The notes under the pieces are model-generated. The model had not been told where the DNA came from and ran no database searches. It saw nothing but the letters and a program-made list of their open reading frames with translations. A stretch of 64,000 nt of DNA, taken from positions 124,001 to 188,000 of the forward strand of contig NW_013657677.1 in the NCBI RefSeq assembly GCF_000142905.1, written 5' to 3'. Below, in pieces: positions 33,601-45,547 of this stretch; within the stretch, counting starts at the first letter, position 1, and every line of letters starts with the position of its first letter. Origin of the DNA: Thecamonas trahens ATCC 50062 (lineage: Eukaryota > Apusozoa > Apusomonadida > Apusomonadidae). The position numbers and the translations under genes were made by a program.

Positions 33601-36600
33601 CACCGAGTCGCGGATACGCGATGTCTGATTTGCTGCTGCTGAGAGCTCGTTCTTGAGTGCTACAATGCTTGCATTCTTGTTGGCAAGCTCGCGCGCAAGC
33701 TCGGCCTCGCGGGCCGCGAGCGTGTTGGCAGCCTTGGTCTCGGCACGCGCCACCGCCGCCACCGAAGACGTCTGCTCCTCCAGCAGCTGTGCCTTGAGCA
33801 ACGCCATCTCGGCCAGCGACGACCGGTGTGCCTGCTCCATGGCATCGAGCTTGGATGTCAGATCGTTGAGTACACCCTGCATTGACCGCTCATACTCGAG
33901 CTGCTCAGCACGGGCAGAGTCACGCTTGGCAAGTTCGGCACGGGCCTGATCTGAGAGCGACGACGAGAGTGCGTCACGCCGGGCGTTGTACTCAGCCTCG
34001 AGGGCTGACTTACGTTGAGCGACCTGGTTCGCAACTTCAGCATCGACAGCGTCCATCTTGGCACGCAGCTGGCCCCGTAGCTTATCCGTCTCAGCCTGCA
34101 GTGCGCGCGCCCGCTCGTCAGCGGTCTGGCGGAGCTTGGCCTCGTAGTCGGCCTTGTCCTTGTCAAGCGCCGCAGCCTGAGCCTGAAGGTCGGCAAGCTG
34201 ACCCTGGTACTTGTCAAAGAGCTCGCGCTCGTACGACTCGGCGCGGGCGAGAGCCTCGCGCGCCTTGGCGGCCTCATCAGCAGCCAGAGCATCAAACTTG
34301 GACCGAAGTGAAGCCTCGAGCTCGCGCTTGGCATCCGCCGTCTCGCGCTCGCGGGCGGCAAGCGCCGCTAGCTTGGCATCATACTTGGCCTCGAGCTCGG
34401 CTCGGAGGCGTTCCGACTGCTGCTCACGGAGACGAACCGACTCGAGGAGCGCTGTGTGCTTGGCCTCAAACGAGGCACGAAGCGCAGACTCCATGTCGGC
34501 CTTGGCATTCGCCACTTCAGCCGCAACCTTATTGCGGGACTCGGTGAGGTTCTCCAGCAGCTCGGCCTCACGGCGCGCTAGAGCAGCTTCGCGCGAGGCC
34601 AGCGCAGCCTCTTGGAGCTGGGTCGACTTTTGCACAGAGGCAAGCATCGCACGCTCAGTGTCCTTGGCCCGCGACTCGAGCGATGAGACGAGCGAAGCCC
34701 GGATCTCGGCAGCCTTGGCCTCGCGCCAGGCAGCAGACTCGGCGTCACGAGCGGCAGCGTCCTGCTGCAGCTGGACAATCCGCGACTCGCGCTCGGCAAT
34801 TGCCGCGTGCAGCTCGTTGCGGGTAGCCGAGAGCTCACTGGCGGCGGCGGCATTGGCATCGGCCATCTTCGACTGCCATTCGGCATCGCGCTGAAGCTGG
34901 TACGCATTGAGCCGAGCAATTTCGGTAGTCAGCATCTGGTGCTGGTCCTCCATGGCCGCAAGCTGGTCGTTAAGCTTGGAGACAAAGCTCTGGATTTCAG
35001 CCACGTACGCCTCCTGTTGGCGGTTAAAGGCACGCTTCTTCTCCAGCGACGCACGCTCCTGGGCCTCAAACTCGGAACGAGAGGCGGTTGCTCGCGCCGC
35101 AGCCTCCTCATCAAGCTCGGTCTTGTGCGACTCGACCATGGCCTGGAACTTGGCGAACAGATCCTGCTCGACTTTTGCGCTGCGGCGCGCTGCGATCGCA
35201 GCTGGGCAGCAGCTTGAGCCTGCATCTGCTCGTACATCTCGCGTAGCTCCATCTCGTACGCCGACTTTTCCTGCTCAAGCGCAAGCTCGCGATCCGCAAG
35301 CGCCTGCACCTTGGCCTCGTACTTGGACCGGAGCGAGGCTTCAAAGTCAGCCTTGGCCCGAACAAGTGCCTTCTCGCGCTCAGCAAGCGCCGCCGTCCGC
35401 GCTGCAAACTTCTCCTCGAGCTGCGACTTGAACTGGAACTTTTCCTCGTCGAGCGCGCGAGAGCGACGGAGCGCCTCGTCCTGCAGCGCCTCCTGCTTGG
35501 CCAGCAGCTGCGCCTCGAGCGCCTCCTTCCGCTGGGCATACTCGGCCTCGAGCGCCTCACGCTGGCGCTGGAGCCGGTTCATGAGGTCCGACTCGCGAGT
35601 CGAGAGCGTCTGCTCGCGCTCGCGCAGGAACGACTCCTGCGAGCGGCGCGCAGCCTCTACATCCTCCAGCATGCGCATTTCGAGCTCCTTGTTGATGAGC
35701 TCGTACTTGGAACGGACGTCGGCCTCGATTTCGACCTGGGCACGATCAAGCCAAAGCTTGTACTCGCGGTCCATGGCGGCAATCTTCTCACGGAGCTCGA
35801 CTAGCGCGCGGTCCTTCTCGGCGAGTGCCTCGTTCATCGAGTTGCGGACGTCCGACAGCTTGGCCTCGGACGACGCCAGCAGCGCTGCAGTCGCCTTCTG
35901 GTGCTCAGCCTTGAGCTGGAGCTCGGTCGAGCGAGCCGAAGAAAGCTGTGCAGAGAGCTCTGCGTTCTGCGACTCCAGCTCGGCGAGCTGGTCGTGGATC
36001 GACTTGAGGAATGCCTCCATCTGGTTCTGGTACGCCTCCTGCGACTTGATAAAGGCATCCGCTTTTGCACCTCTTCGACAGCAAACGACTCAAAGGTCGC
36101 CCGTGACTCCTGGGCCCGCTCCGCCACAGTGGCGTCAGCAGCAGCCTTGTACTCCTCAAGCATCGAAGTGAAACGCGCAAAGAGGTCCGACTCGTACGCC
36201 TCCAGCTCCTCGCGCTTGGCCGACAGACGTGCTGTCGACTCCGCCTGCAGAGCCTCAAACTGACCACGGAGCTTGTTCTTGTACTCAGCGGCGTCGGCAT
36301 CCAGCGTCCTCTGGTGCTCCTGCAGCTCAGCAAGCCTGCTCTCGTAGCGAGCCTCAAGATCCTCCTTGTACGCCAGCTTCTCAGCTTCGCGCTCGCGTTC
36401 GCGAGCGGCAAGCTCAGCCTCCTGCTGCTCAAACTGCGCCATGAGTGTCCGCTCCATACCGAGCCTGCGCTCGTCCAGCTCCTCGGCCGACGCCGCGCGA
36501 GCCGCCGCAATCTTGTCGAGGGCTTCCTTCTCGCGAGCGAGAAGCGCAGCCTCGCGCTCGCGGAGGTGCGCCTCCTTAGAACGGCGGGCAGCGTCGACTT

Positions 36601-39600
36601 CAGCATGCAGCTTCTCGCCGAGCTCCTTGTTCATGGCCTGGAACCGGTCCATCATCTCGACCTCGAGCTCGGCCTTGGCCCGCTCGACGAGCAGCGCGTA
36701 CTCGCGCTCCCACAGCGCAACCTGCTCCTTGAGCTCCAAAATGGTCCGATCACGAGCGGCAAGCTCCTTGTTCGACTCCATGCGGAGCGACGAGAGGGTG
36801 TTCTCGGCAGCGGAGCGGAGCTCCTCCTCACGGCGGGTCTGCACAGCATCCGACTCGAGCAGCCGAGTCCGGAGCATGGCAATTTCCTTGCGGAGCGTCT
36901 TGTTTGTCTCAGACATCTCCTTGGTCTGCAGGTGAAGGTGCGCGAGGAAAGACTCCATCTCCTGCTTGTAAGCTTCCTGCTCGCGGAGAAGCGCGTCTTG
37001 TTGGGCCATTTCGGCAGCAGCGTGCTCCTCGAGCTGAGCACGGGCTGCCTGGGTCCGAGCGTACGCCTCGTCGGAGGACTGCGACCGGAAGTGGTCGACC
37101 ATCGACTTGAACTTATCATGCAGTTGCTTCTCATAGTCGGCGAGCTTGTCTTGCCGCTCGCGGGCGCGGTCAAGCTCTTCCTGTGAAATGGCCTCGTACT
37201 GCGAGCGGAGCGAGGCCTCAAACGCATCCTTCTCGGCACGAACGCGCTCCTCAAGCTCGCGAAGTTCGCGCATCCGGGTCTGGTACTTGGTCTCCAGCGT
37301 CTCCTTATAGCGAGTGAGGTCGTCCTCGCGGGCGCGCTCAGCCTCGGCGTTGGATGCCATGAGCTCGTCGCGCGAGCGAATGAACTCGGCCATAAGTTCC
37401 TCGCGCTTACCAGCGAGCTCGCGCTCCTGCGCCTCGCGGGCAGCCTGGAGCCGCTCGAGCATTTCGGTCTCGCGGGCGGCGAGTGAGTCCTCGCGCTCCT
37501 TGAGAATCGAGGCCTGCAGTGCCCGAGACTTTTCGGCCTCGGACTTGAGCTGGGTCGAGAGCTCCTTGTTGAGTGCGTCGTACTTGGAGAGGACGCCGGC
37601 TTCGATCTCGCCCTGGGCGCGCTCGAGCCAGACTTGGTACTCGCGCTCCCAGGCGGCGAGCTGGCCCTGGAGGTCGATGATGGCGCGGTCGCGCTCAGAG
37701 ATCTGAGCGGTGAGCTGCGAACGGAGCTCCGACAGCTGAGCGGCATGCGAGGTAGCGGCTTCGTCCTCCTTGCGGGCGGCGGCAGCCGCAGCCTCGAGTG
37801 CCTGAGTGCGGAGCAGCGAGTTCTCCGCAGCAAGCGACGCGTGCTTGGCCTCCATGGCCTCGATGTGCTCATGCATGCGCTTGAGGAACGCCTCCATCTC
37901 CATCTTGTACTCCTCCTGCTGGAAGAGGAATCGGTCCTTGGCCTGGATGTCGGCCGAGGCCTGCTCTTGGAGTGCAATGCGGGTCTCGACGGCGCGGTTG
38001 GCAAGCTCAGACTCAAGGTGAGCGTTGTGCTGATCAACCATGGCGGTGAAGCGCGCGTTGAGATCGGCCTCGTACGAGGCGAGCTCGCGCTTGTGGGCCT
38101 CGAGCTTTTTGGCGTCGGACTCTTGGACCGACTCGTACTGGGCGAGCAGGTGCGACTTAAACTCGTCCTTCTCGCGGTCGAGGGCGGCAGCCTTGGCGCG
38201 AAGCTCCTCCATCTTCTTGGCCACCTTCGATTCGAGCTCGAGCTTGGCCGAGAGGAGCTCGGCCTGGAGGTCAGCCTCCTTCTGCAGGTACGTGGCGTTG
38301 AGCTCCTCGTGTTTGGCAAGGAGATCTGCCTCCATGGCTCTGCGCTTGGCCTCGAGCTGAGTCTCGAGCCTGTCGCGGGTGAGCGCCATGCCAGTGATGA
38401 CGTCACGTTCCTTCTGGTCGAGGGTGACCTCGCGATCGTCGAGGGCAGCGGCGGCGCGCTTGATCGACTCATCTTGAAGCGCGCGAAGCTGGGCCTCGAG
38501 GTCCTTGGAACGGGCCTCGTACTTTTCGCGGAGCGAGGCCTCGAGCTCGACGCGAGCGCGGGCGAGTGCCGACGACGCCTCGCGGTCCTTGGCAGCGAGC
38601 TGCGAGCGGAGGCTGACAATCTCGGCATCGCGAGCAGTTACCTCGGCGTTAGCAGTGTCCTGGCATGCCGAGACGCGAGCCGACCACTCGTCGACAAGCG
38701 AGCGGGCGGTGTCGGCGGCGGCCGCCTGGGCCTCAAGCAGCTGGGCACGGAGCGAGGCGACTTGGAGCGACGACTGACGGCGGGCCTCCTCCACAGCAAG
38801 AAGCTGCCGACGGAGGCCCTCAAGGAACTCGTTCATCTGCGATTCGTACGCAGTGCGCTCAGCGGCCATGTCGGCAAGGACACTGGCGTCCGACGACGCA
38901 ATCTTGGCGAGGTCATCGGCGTTTTCGCGGAGCCGCACCGAGGTCTCCTTAGCAACTGCCGACTTGTGCGACTCAAGCAGGGCCTTAAAGCGTGCGGTCT
39001 GCTGGGCCTCGAGCTCATCGAGGGTAGCCGCGCGCTCCTCAAGCGCCTTGGCGTCGAGCTCAAACTCGGCCGCATACTGGGCACGGATCTGAGCCTCGTA
39101 CTCCTTCTTGTCCTGAACGAACCGTGCCTGAAGCGACTGCAGCTGTTCGAGGCGGGTCTGGTAGGAGTTGTCGAGGGCGGCGCGGTAGTCGGCGAGCTGA
39201 GCCTCACGCTCGCGCTCGCGGGCAGCATACTGCGCCTCGACATCCTGAAGCTGGGCGGTGAGTGCACGCTCGCGTGCCATGTACTCGCGCTCACGAGCGT
39301 CCATGGCGGCCTTGTGCTCGGCGGCGGCGGCAAGGAACTTGGCCTGCATCTCCCGCTCGTAGTCGGAGAGCTCATCCTTCTTGGAGGCGAGGAAAGCCGA
39401 GTCGGCAGCGAGTTCAGCCTGGTACTGCTCACGGAGCGACGCCTCGTAGGCGAGGCGGTCCTGAGCCATTGATGCTTGTGCGGCCTGAAGCGCCTCGAGC
39501 TTCTTCTGGTACGCCAGGTTGAGCTCTGACTTGTAGTTCTGGTACTCGAGCTCGCGCGCCCGGTCGCGGTCGATGAGCTGGGCTTGGGCGGCATGAACCT

Positions 39601-42600
39601 GCTCCATCAGGTCGCGCTCGCGCGAAGCAAGAGCAGCCTCGCGCTCGAGAATGTAAGCCTCATGCTTGGCGCGGGTCTCAGCGACGTCATCGCGAAGGGC
39701 GCGCTCGTAAGCCGAGAGCTCGTCGCGCTGCTTGGCAACGGCCTCGGACTTGGAGGCCAGCGAGCGGTCGAGAGCGGCGCGGGCCTTGGCCTCGAACGCC
39801 TCGCGCTCGTCCTGTAGCTCGCGCTCACGGCGGTCGAGGGCAGCGGCGCGGGAGCGGTAGTTGGCATCGCAAGTGGCCTTGTACTCGCGCTTGTCAGCCT
39901 CGAGAGCGGCGATCCGCTCGTCCATCTCGAGCATAGCGATGCGAAGACGCTCGTCGGCCTCCTTCTCCTTGCGAGCGAGTGCGCGCTCACGGTCGTGGAG
40001 CTGGGCCTTGAGCGCGTCAAGCGCGTTGCGGTTGGCCTCGCGGAGCTGGGCCTCGTAGTCCTCAAGCTCGGACTTTTTCTCTTGGAGGAAGGCAACGTCA
40101 AGCTGGAGCTCCTGGGCGTACTGGTCGCGGAGCGAGGCTTCGTAGCCTGCCTTTTCGTCGCGGAGCGAGGCTTCCAGCCGCTGAAGCGAAGCGAGCTTGC
40201 GCTGGTAGGTCGCGTCGAGCTCGGCCTTGTAGGCAGACTTTTCCTCGTCGCGGGCGGCATCGCGCGAGGCAGCCTCTTCGAGCAGCTGGTTCTGGAACTC
40301 GCGCATCTGCTTGGCGAGCTCCTTCTCGCGGGCGTCGAGGGCGGCCATGCGGTCAGCAACCTGGGCCTTGGCCTGGGCCATGAGCTTGGCGTTGAGCTCC
40401 TGCTGGGTCTTCTCGTGCTCGGTGAGCTCGTCCTTGCGCGAATCAAAGGCGGCGCGCTCGAGGGCGAGGTCGGCCTCAAATTGGGCGCGCAGCTCAGCCT
40501 GGTAGCGGGCACGGTCATCGGCCATGCGAGCCTTCTCGGCCTGGAGCGCCTCGTAGCGACGCTGGTACGACTTGTCGACTTGAGCGCGATAGTTGGCCAT
40601 TTCTTGCTCACGGGTATGGTCGCGGGTGGAGGACTCGGACTGTGCGGCGGCGAGCTGGTCGAGCAGCTGGGTCTCGCGCATGCGGAAGAAGTGCTCGCGG
40701 TCGGCGAGCTGCTTCTTGTGACCGGCAATGAGTGTCTGGAACCGCGACTGGAGGTCGTTTTCGTACGTTGAGAGCTCCGAGGCCTTGGACGCCAGGTTGG
40801 CGCGCTCAAGCTCAAGCTCCTGCTGGAGACGCTCCTCGATTTGAGCCTCATAGCGGGAGCGCTCAGCGCGGAGCTGGGCCTCCGAGTCGTTGAGGGCCTG
40901 GAGGCGGGCCTGGAGCTGGCGTTCGAGGCGGGCCTTGAGGTCGTTCACCTCAGCATTGCGGGCGGCCTCGCGAGCGTTAAACTGCGACTCGAGCTCGTCC
41001 TTGGCGTCGGCCACCTCGTGGCGGAGCGCAGCCTCGCGCTCACGGAACGCGGCCTCGCGCGCGGCGAGCGTTTCCTTGTGCTGAGCGAGGACGCGCTCGA
41101 ACCGAGCCTGCTGCTCCTTCTCGTAGTCCTCGAGCTCGGCGCGCTTCGAGTTGAGGAAGGCTGCGTCAACAGCGAGCTCCTGCTCGTACTGGTCGTGAAG
41201 CTGCTTCTCGTACTTGACCTTTTCGGCACGGAGATCCGACTCGAGCTGGCGGAGAGCCGCAACCTTGCGCTGGTAGGCAGCGTCGAGCTCAGACTTGAAC
41301 GAAGCCTTTTCCTGCTCACGGGCATCGTCGCGGGCGGCAGCCTCCTGCTCGATGGCAGCAGCGCGAGCGGCAAGGTCCTGCTCCTTGCGGTCAACGGCAG
41401 CCTGGCGGGTGCGGAGGTAGTCCTCCTTACGAGCGAGCGAAGCGAGGAGGCGGTCATGCTGGTCCTTGTGGAACGCGTCGAGCTGTGCCTTCTTGGACTC
41501 GAGCAGCTGGATATCGTTGTCGAGCTCCTCGCGGTACTGTGCCTTGAGCGCGCGCTCAAAGTTGAGCTTGTCCTCTTGAAGGGCAAGCTCGAGCTTCTTC
41601 AGCTCCTGGGCCTTGTTGCGGGCGGCCTCCTCCAGCTCGCGCTTGGCGGCGTTGAGCTCAACGTCGCGCTGGTGGTCGCGGGCCAGGAACTCGTCCTGGA
41701 GCGAGGCCTCGAGGGCGTGAACGCGCGAGAGAAGATCCTTCTCCTTGGCAAGGTATGCCTGCTCGCGGGCAAACGACTCGGAGCGGAGACGCTCGTTGAA
41801 CGAGGCGACGGCTTCGTCGAGGGCGGCGCGTTCGGCGGCGAGGGCGGCGCGGGCCGTGTTGACCTCGTCGGCCGCCGCGTCCTTGGCGGCGTGGACCTTG
41901 GCACGGGTGGCGTCATCAAGCGCGGCCTGGCGGGCAACAAGCTGGGCCTGGGCCTCGCGGAGCGCGTCGGCCTTGGCAGCGTACTCGGCCTCGAGTGATG
42001 CCTTGGCGTCAAAGTAGGCACGAAGGCGGTCCTGCTCTGCGGCATCAGCCTCGGCACGGAGCTGCGAGAGCTGAGCGGCGAGGTCCTGCTCGCGGCGGAG
42101 AGCTTGGGCCTGCGACTCGCGAATGAACTCGTCCTTGGCCTGGAGCGAGCCCTGCATGGCAGCGCGAACCTTGTCGGCCATTTCTGCCTCGATGGTGGCG
42201 CGGAGCTGCGACTCGAGTTGGGCAGCCTGGGCGTCCATGCGAGCCATACGAGAGCGGAGTGCTGACTCGCGGGCGTCCAGCTCGCGCTGCTGGGCGGCGA
42301 GGAGGGTGGCGACCTCGGCCTCACGAGCGCGGTCGCGGGCGATGAGATCGTCCTCAAGACGCTTGACCGAGGCAAGAAGCTCCTCGCGCTGCTTGGCAAA
42401 GCGAGCCTCGCGCTCGGCGAGGTACGCCTCTTGCGACTTGGCCGAGTCCTGGGTGTAGGCGAGAATGCGAGCAGCATACTCGGCCTCGTAGGCCTCGCGG
42501 AGCTCAGACTCAAACTGGACCTTGGCGTTCTCTAGCTCGGCCTCCTTGGAGCGGAGGTCGCGGAGCTTGCTGTCGAGCTGGCCCTGGAGCGAGGAGCGGT

Positions 42601-44022
42601 ACTGGGCGAGCTCCAGCTCACGCTGGCGCTCGCGAGCCTGCAGCTCGTCCATGATCGAGGCAAGCTTGGCTTGGAGGGCCGACTCGCGGGCGTTAGCCTC
42701 GGCTTCTTTGTCAGCCAGGAACCGCTCCTGGGCAGCGATGAGCGACGAGGTCTCGCCCTCGACCGATGCGGCAAAGGCGGCCTCGTACTCCCTGCGGAGC
42801 TCGTACTCAAAGTTGACTTTGGCTTGCTCAAGCTCCGCCTCGCGGGCCGAGAGCGCTTGGACCTTGGAGTGGTATGCGTCTTCGAGCTCCTTCTGGAAGT
42901 GCCATTTTTCGGCCTCGCGGTCGCGGTCGCGGGCGAGCAGCTCCTCCTTGGCGGTCTGCATCTTGGAGTACAGCTCGGCCTCGAGCTTGGAGAGCGCAAT
43001 CTGTGCCGAAGCAAGGTCGGCCGGAGGGGCCGAGGCCGAGAGCAGCGCGTTGGTAAGCGACTTGGTCGACGCGAGCCGACGAGCGTTGAGCTCGGAAATG
43101 TCGGTCTCGAGCGCCGAGAGTCGGGCAGTAAAGCCCGGGTCTACGGCAGTATGGGACATGCCGGGATCAGCGTCAATGTGCGGGGGCGCTGAGGTGAGGG
43201 CAAGCGGTGTGAAGCCCTGAGCGTTGATGGCGTCGGTGTTGGCGCCTGCGGAAATGAGGAGATCAGCGACAGAGGTGTGGTCGTTGATACACGCGCAGTG
43301 GAGCGGCGTCCAGTCCTTGGCGTTGGTGGCGTTGGGAGATGCGCCTGCAGTTAGGAGCGCCTTAACAGTCGAAGTGTGACCTGAGAAGGCAGCCCAGTGG
43401 AGAGGGGTGTTGCCAAAGGCGTCAGGCGTCGAGGGGGAGGAACCCTGGTTCAGTAGTTTCCTGTCGCCGTCACCCGTGTCCGGTCGTTGTCCGACAGGCC
43501 CAAGTTGACCAAGTGTAGTGTGTGTGGTGCCCGTGCGGAGGGAGAGGCGAGATGTGTGTGTAAGCGTGGGTGAGTAGCAATATCTGTGCAGGGTAGCCGG
43601 CAGGAGAAGCCAATGAGGAGCACGGGGGCAGCGGGGAATGCCCGGCGTCGTGTGCGGGAATACCAAAGGAGCCGAGTGGAAAATCTACGAATTTGGCGCG
43701 AAAAATGCGTGTGCCAGGGCGGAGCTCGACTGCGACCAGAAAGTGGTGTGGCGAGGACATAAAGAGCTTCAGCTGCTTGTCGGACGTTGACCGGTAAAGC
43801 ATAGAAGGCTAGCTGTGTAGGGGTGCGGGAGAAGCTCGTCAGAAACCTGGTATAAAGCATGCCAGTGCCGGCGCAGGGGGCGAGTGTGGGGGGCGTGGCG
43901 CGATTTTGGCGCCAATCGCCGCGCGACAGGGCTGGCGGGGGAAGGGAGGGGAAGGGAGGGGGAAGGTGGTCATACCTTACGAGGTGTGTGTCTCCGTCTG
44001 ATGCAGCAGCGTGCAGGCTCAT
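24602..44022 (-). CDS. Giant ankyrin-repeat/coiled-coil protein of about 6,300 residues (two exons, three frame breaks)
   Basis: Exon 1 (43976-44022) encodes MSLHAAASDGDTHLV and splices (GTATGA...CAG, 515-nt intron) to exon 2 at 43460, giving RKLLNQGSS and completing an ankyrin repeat. About four ankyrin repeats (residues 1-125, with NTPLHWAAFSGH and WTPLHCACINDH) precede about 6,100 residues of nearly unbroken coiled coil rich in Ala, Glu, Arg and Leu. Two repeat tiers are visible: units of about 116-120 residues in the N-terminal part and longer modules marked by WEREYxxWLERAQxEIE. The frame breaks at 36063-36066, 35173-35176 and 32178-32180, each in a short A run on the coding strand, where one extra A restores the frame. 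The C-terminal 250 residues are less repetitive and end in HARSTIRA. A structural or tethering role (cytoskeleton, flagellar root or Golgi) is inferred; no homolog is recognised. Confidence 0.85.
27340..37660 (-). repeat. Longer repeat modules marked by WEREY...ERAQ in the coiled-coil giant
   Basis: The marker (W/M)(E/D)REYxxWLERAQxEIE occurs near 37650, 36710, 35774, 31501 and 29711, with a decayed copy near 27390 and remnants near 34720 and 33585. Each is preceded by IAERDRxIxELxxQ and, further upstream, by a YExDLFxxFxxMVxxH segment. The first three are about 940 nt apart. Confidence 0.75.
38900..41570 (-). repeat. Protein-level tandem repeats of about 116-120 residues in the coiled-coil giant
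   Basis: At least seven copies, spaced about 345-360 nt, share the pattern YExxLRxQYxxELxxDxAFL followed by xSKKxELxDYExExQARF and HKxxLAxRExxF. Clear copies sit near 41500, 41160, 40800, 40460, 40090, 39400 and 39050. A weaker copy near 39750 has lost the AFL motif. Confidence 0.8.
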
Positions 44023-44239
44023 GCACCAGGAAGGGAAGGGTACAAGAGGTGGTGAGCCAACGGAGAGGAGTGGAGGTGTTATGTTGTGTGTGGGGCAGGG
44101 TGACGGGTAGCTTGGGAGGGAGGGGGGGGCGGCGGAGTTTGTTGGCCACTCGCCAGGGCGGGCGAAAAGGGGGAGAACAACTGTTGAACACCAGGTACAC
44201 GATGCATGTTGCTTCAGTTTATCCTGGGCAAGTCCTGGT

Positions 44240-45202
44240 CTAGTCGATCCAGCAATGGGTAGCCTGGTCCGGACACGAGGGGTAGAGCTGCAGCCGCGGG
44301 TCGTCGAGGAGGTCATTGCGGACACAGACGCAGCGCTTGGAGCCTGAGACCTTGTCGTAGAACTGGCGAATGACGCCGACGTAGTCGCGATTGATGCCGC
44401 CGGACATGTTCTCGCACCAAATCTCGCCCTTTTGGCCGGCGGAGCGGCGGATGTTGCAGCCGGGGAAACGGGTGCGCAGGTCCTGCTCGGCAGCCTTGGC
44501 GGCAGCGGCGCGGGCGACGGCAGCGGCGACGTCGTGGGTCAAGGCTGGGGTTGGCATGCCAGTGGCCGTGTAAAACGCACCCTCCACCACACCGACGCGG
44601 ACATACTGGCGCTCGTAGGTGTCGAGCCACTCGGCAATGCCCATGATGTCATCGTCGGAGAGGCCGGTGAGGTCATCGGTGAGACCAGCGGTGGTAAAGT
44701 CGCCTGTGACAAAGGCAGCCGAGCCATCGCGGCCGGTGAAAAACGAGTACGCGCCATCCTTAGCGTAGTGGCGAGCGCCGGTAGAGACGTCGTAGACCCG
44801 GCCCAGGATGCCCAGCAGGAGCGGGGCGTCGGGATCCGAGCCGTCGCCGGCCGCGAGCTCGGCCTGCGAAAAGACCCGGACTGCAGGATCGGCATCGGCG
44901 CCGACAGAGAGTGGCGACGGGGTAGGCGAGTCCGGGCGGCTCGGTGACGGAGACGGGCCGGACGACGACTTGAACGTCAGTGCCAACGCTGTGGCTGCCA
45001 GAATAATAACCAGGCATGAGAGGTAGGTGACGAGTTTGCGCCCAGCTGCCCGCTTCTTGCGCAGGCGCTCGGCGAGCTCGGCCTTACGGGCGGCTGCAGC
45101 TTCAGGAAGCGCCTCATCGTCCTGCTTGCGGAGGGGCGGCTGCGACGATGCAGCTTTGCCGCGGCGGGCCCGGACGCTAGACGAGGTATTTGTTCCCGTC
45201 AT
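44240..45202 (-). CDS. Neuferricin-like membrane-anchored cytochrome b5-fold heme protein (CYB5D2 family)
   Basis: From the ATG at 45202 the product has 320 residues. A basic, Lys/Arg-rich N-terminus precedes one transmembrane helix (LVTYLSCLVIILAATALALT, 58-77) and a Pro/Ser linker. A MAPR-type cytochrome b5 fold (about 108-200) has LLLGILGRVYDVSTGARHY, SFFTGRDGSAAFVTGDF and the Tyr residues used as heme ligands in this family. The C-terminal part keeps CYB5D2 features: a Cys in RFPGCN, IWCENMSGG(I)NRDYVGV, CVCVRNDLLD and YPSCPDQATHC. Such proteins bind heme and support P450-type reactions or cell survival; the exact role here is not known. The frame is open to an upstream ATG at 45388, which would add 62 residues without conservation. 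The gene diverges from NUF2. Confidence 0.88.
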   Translation of the reverse strand: MTGTNTSSSVRARRGKAASSQPPLRKQDDEALPEAAAARKAELAERLRKKRAAGRKLVTYLSCLVIILAATALALTFKSSSGPSPSPSRPDSPTPSPLSVGADADPAVRVFSQAELAAGDGSDPDAPLLLGILGRVYDVSTGARHYAKDGAYSFFTGRDGSAAFVTGDFTTAGLTDDLTGLSDDDIMGIAEWLDTYERQYVRVGVVEGAFYTATGMPTPALTHDVAAAVARAAAAKAAEQDLRTRFPGCNIRRSAGQKGEIWCENMSGGINRDYVGVIRQFYDKVSGSKRCVCVRNDLLDDPRLQLYPSCPDQATHCWID

Positions 45203-45547
45203 GTGGAGGTCAAGTGGTGTCTGTCCACGGCTGGAGGTTTGGTTTGGAGAGTGGGGACGGCTGACGAGAGCTTTGGCAGGTGCCGGGAGGCAGAGACGGA
45301 CGCCCAGCCATCCCAGGGCCCGGCAGTCATCAACTGAAGGGGCGGTATCGGTTTGGCCGTATGCTTGCACCGTAGCCTTGATGCGCATGCTGGTGAGAGT
45401 ATTTTGCTGCTACTCGGTGTGGACGGCCAAACGGGTGGCGGGCACAGCGGGCGGGTGGTCGGCCAGCAGTCGCGTCGGTCCCGACTCGCTGACTTGTCGA
45501 CGGTCAACTGCTGGCGCGGGCAGGCAGACTTGTCTTCTTGGCCCAAC
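45203..45547. promoter_or_regulatory. Divergent promoter region of the neuferricin-like gene and NUF2
   Basis: 345 nt between start codons. It lacks repeats and homopolymers and has no recognised element. Part of it is open in the frame of the neuferricin-like gene, so the 5' boundary of that gene is not fixed. Confidence 0.5.

Noticed and set aside
24602-44022. Four separate coiled-coil genes or a decaying pseudogene
   Set aside because: Each frame change sits in an A run, is fixed by one base and leaves the coil pattern and repeat phase unbroken; no stops accumulate elsewhere in 19 kb.
45203-45388. N-terminal extension of the neuferricin-like protein
   Set aside because: It is in frame but has no similarity to the family, precedes the basic region and membrane anchor, and lies in a divergent promoter.
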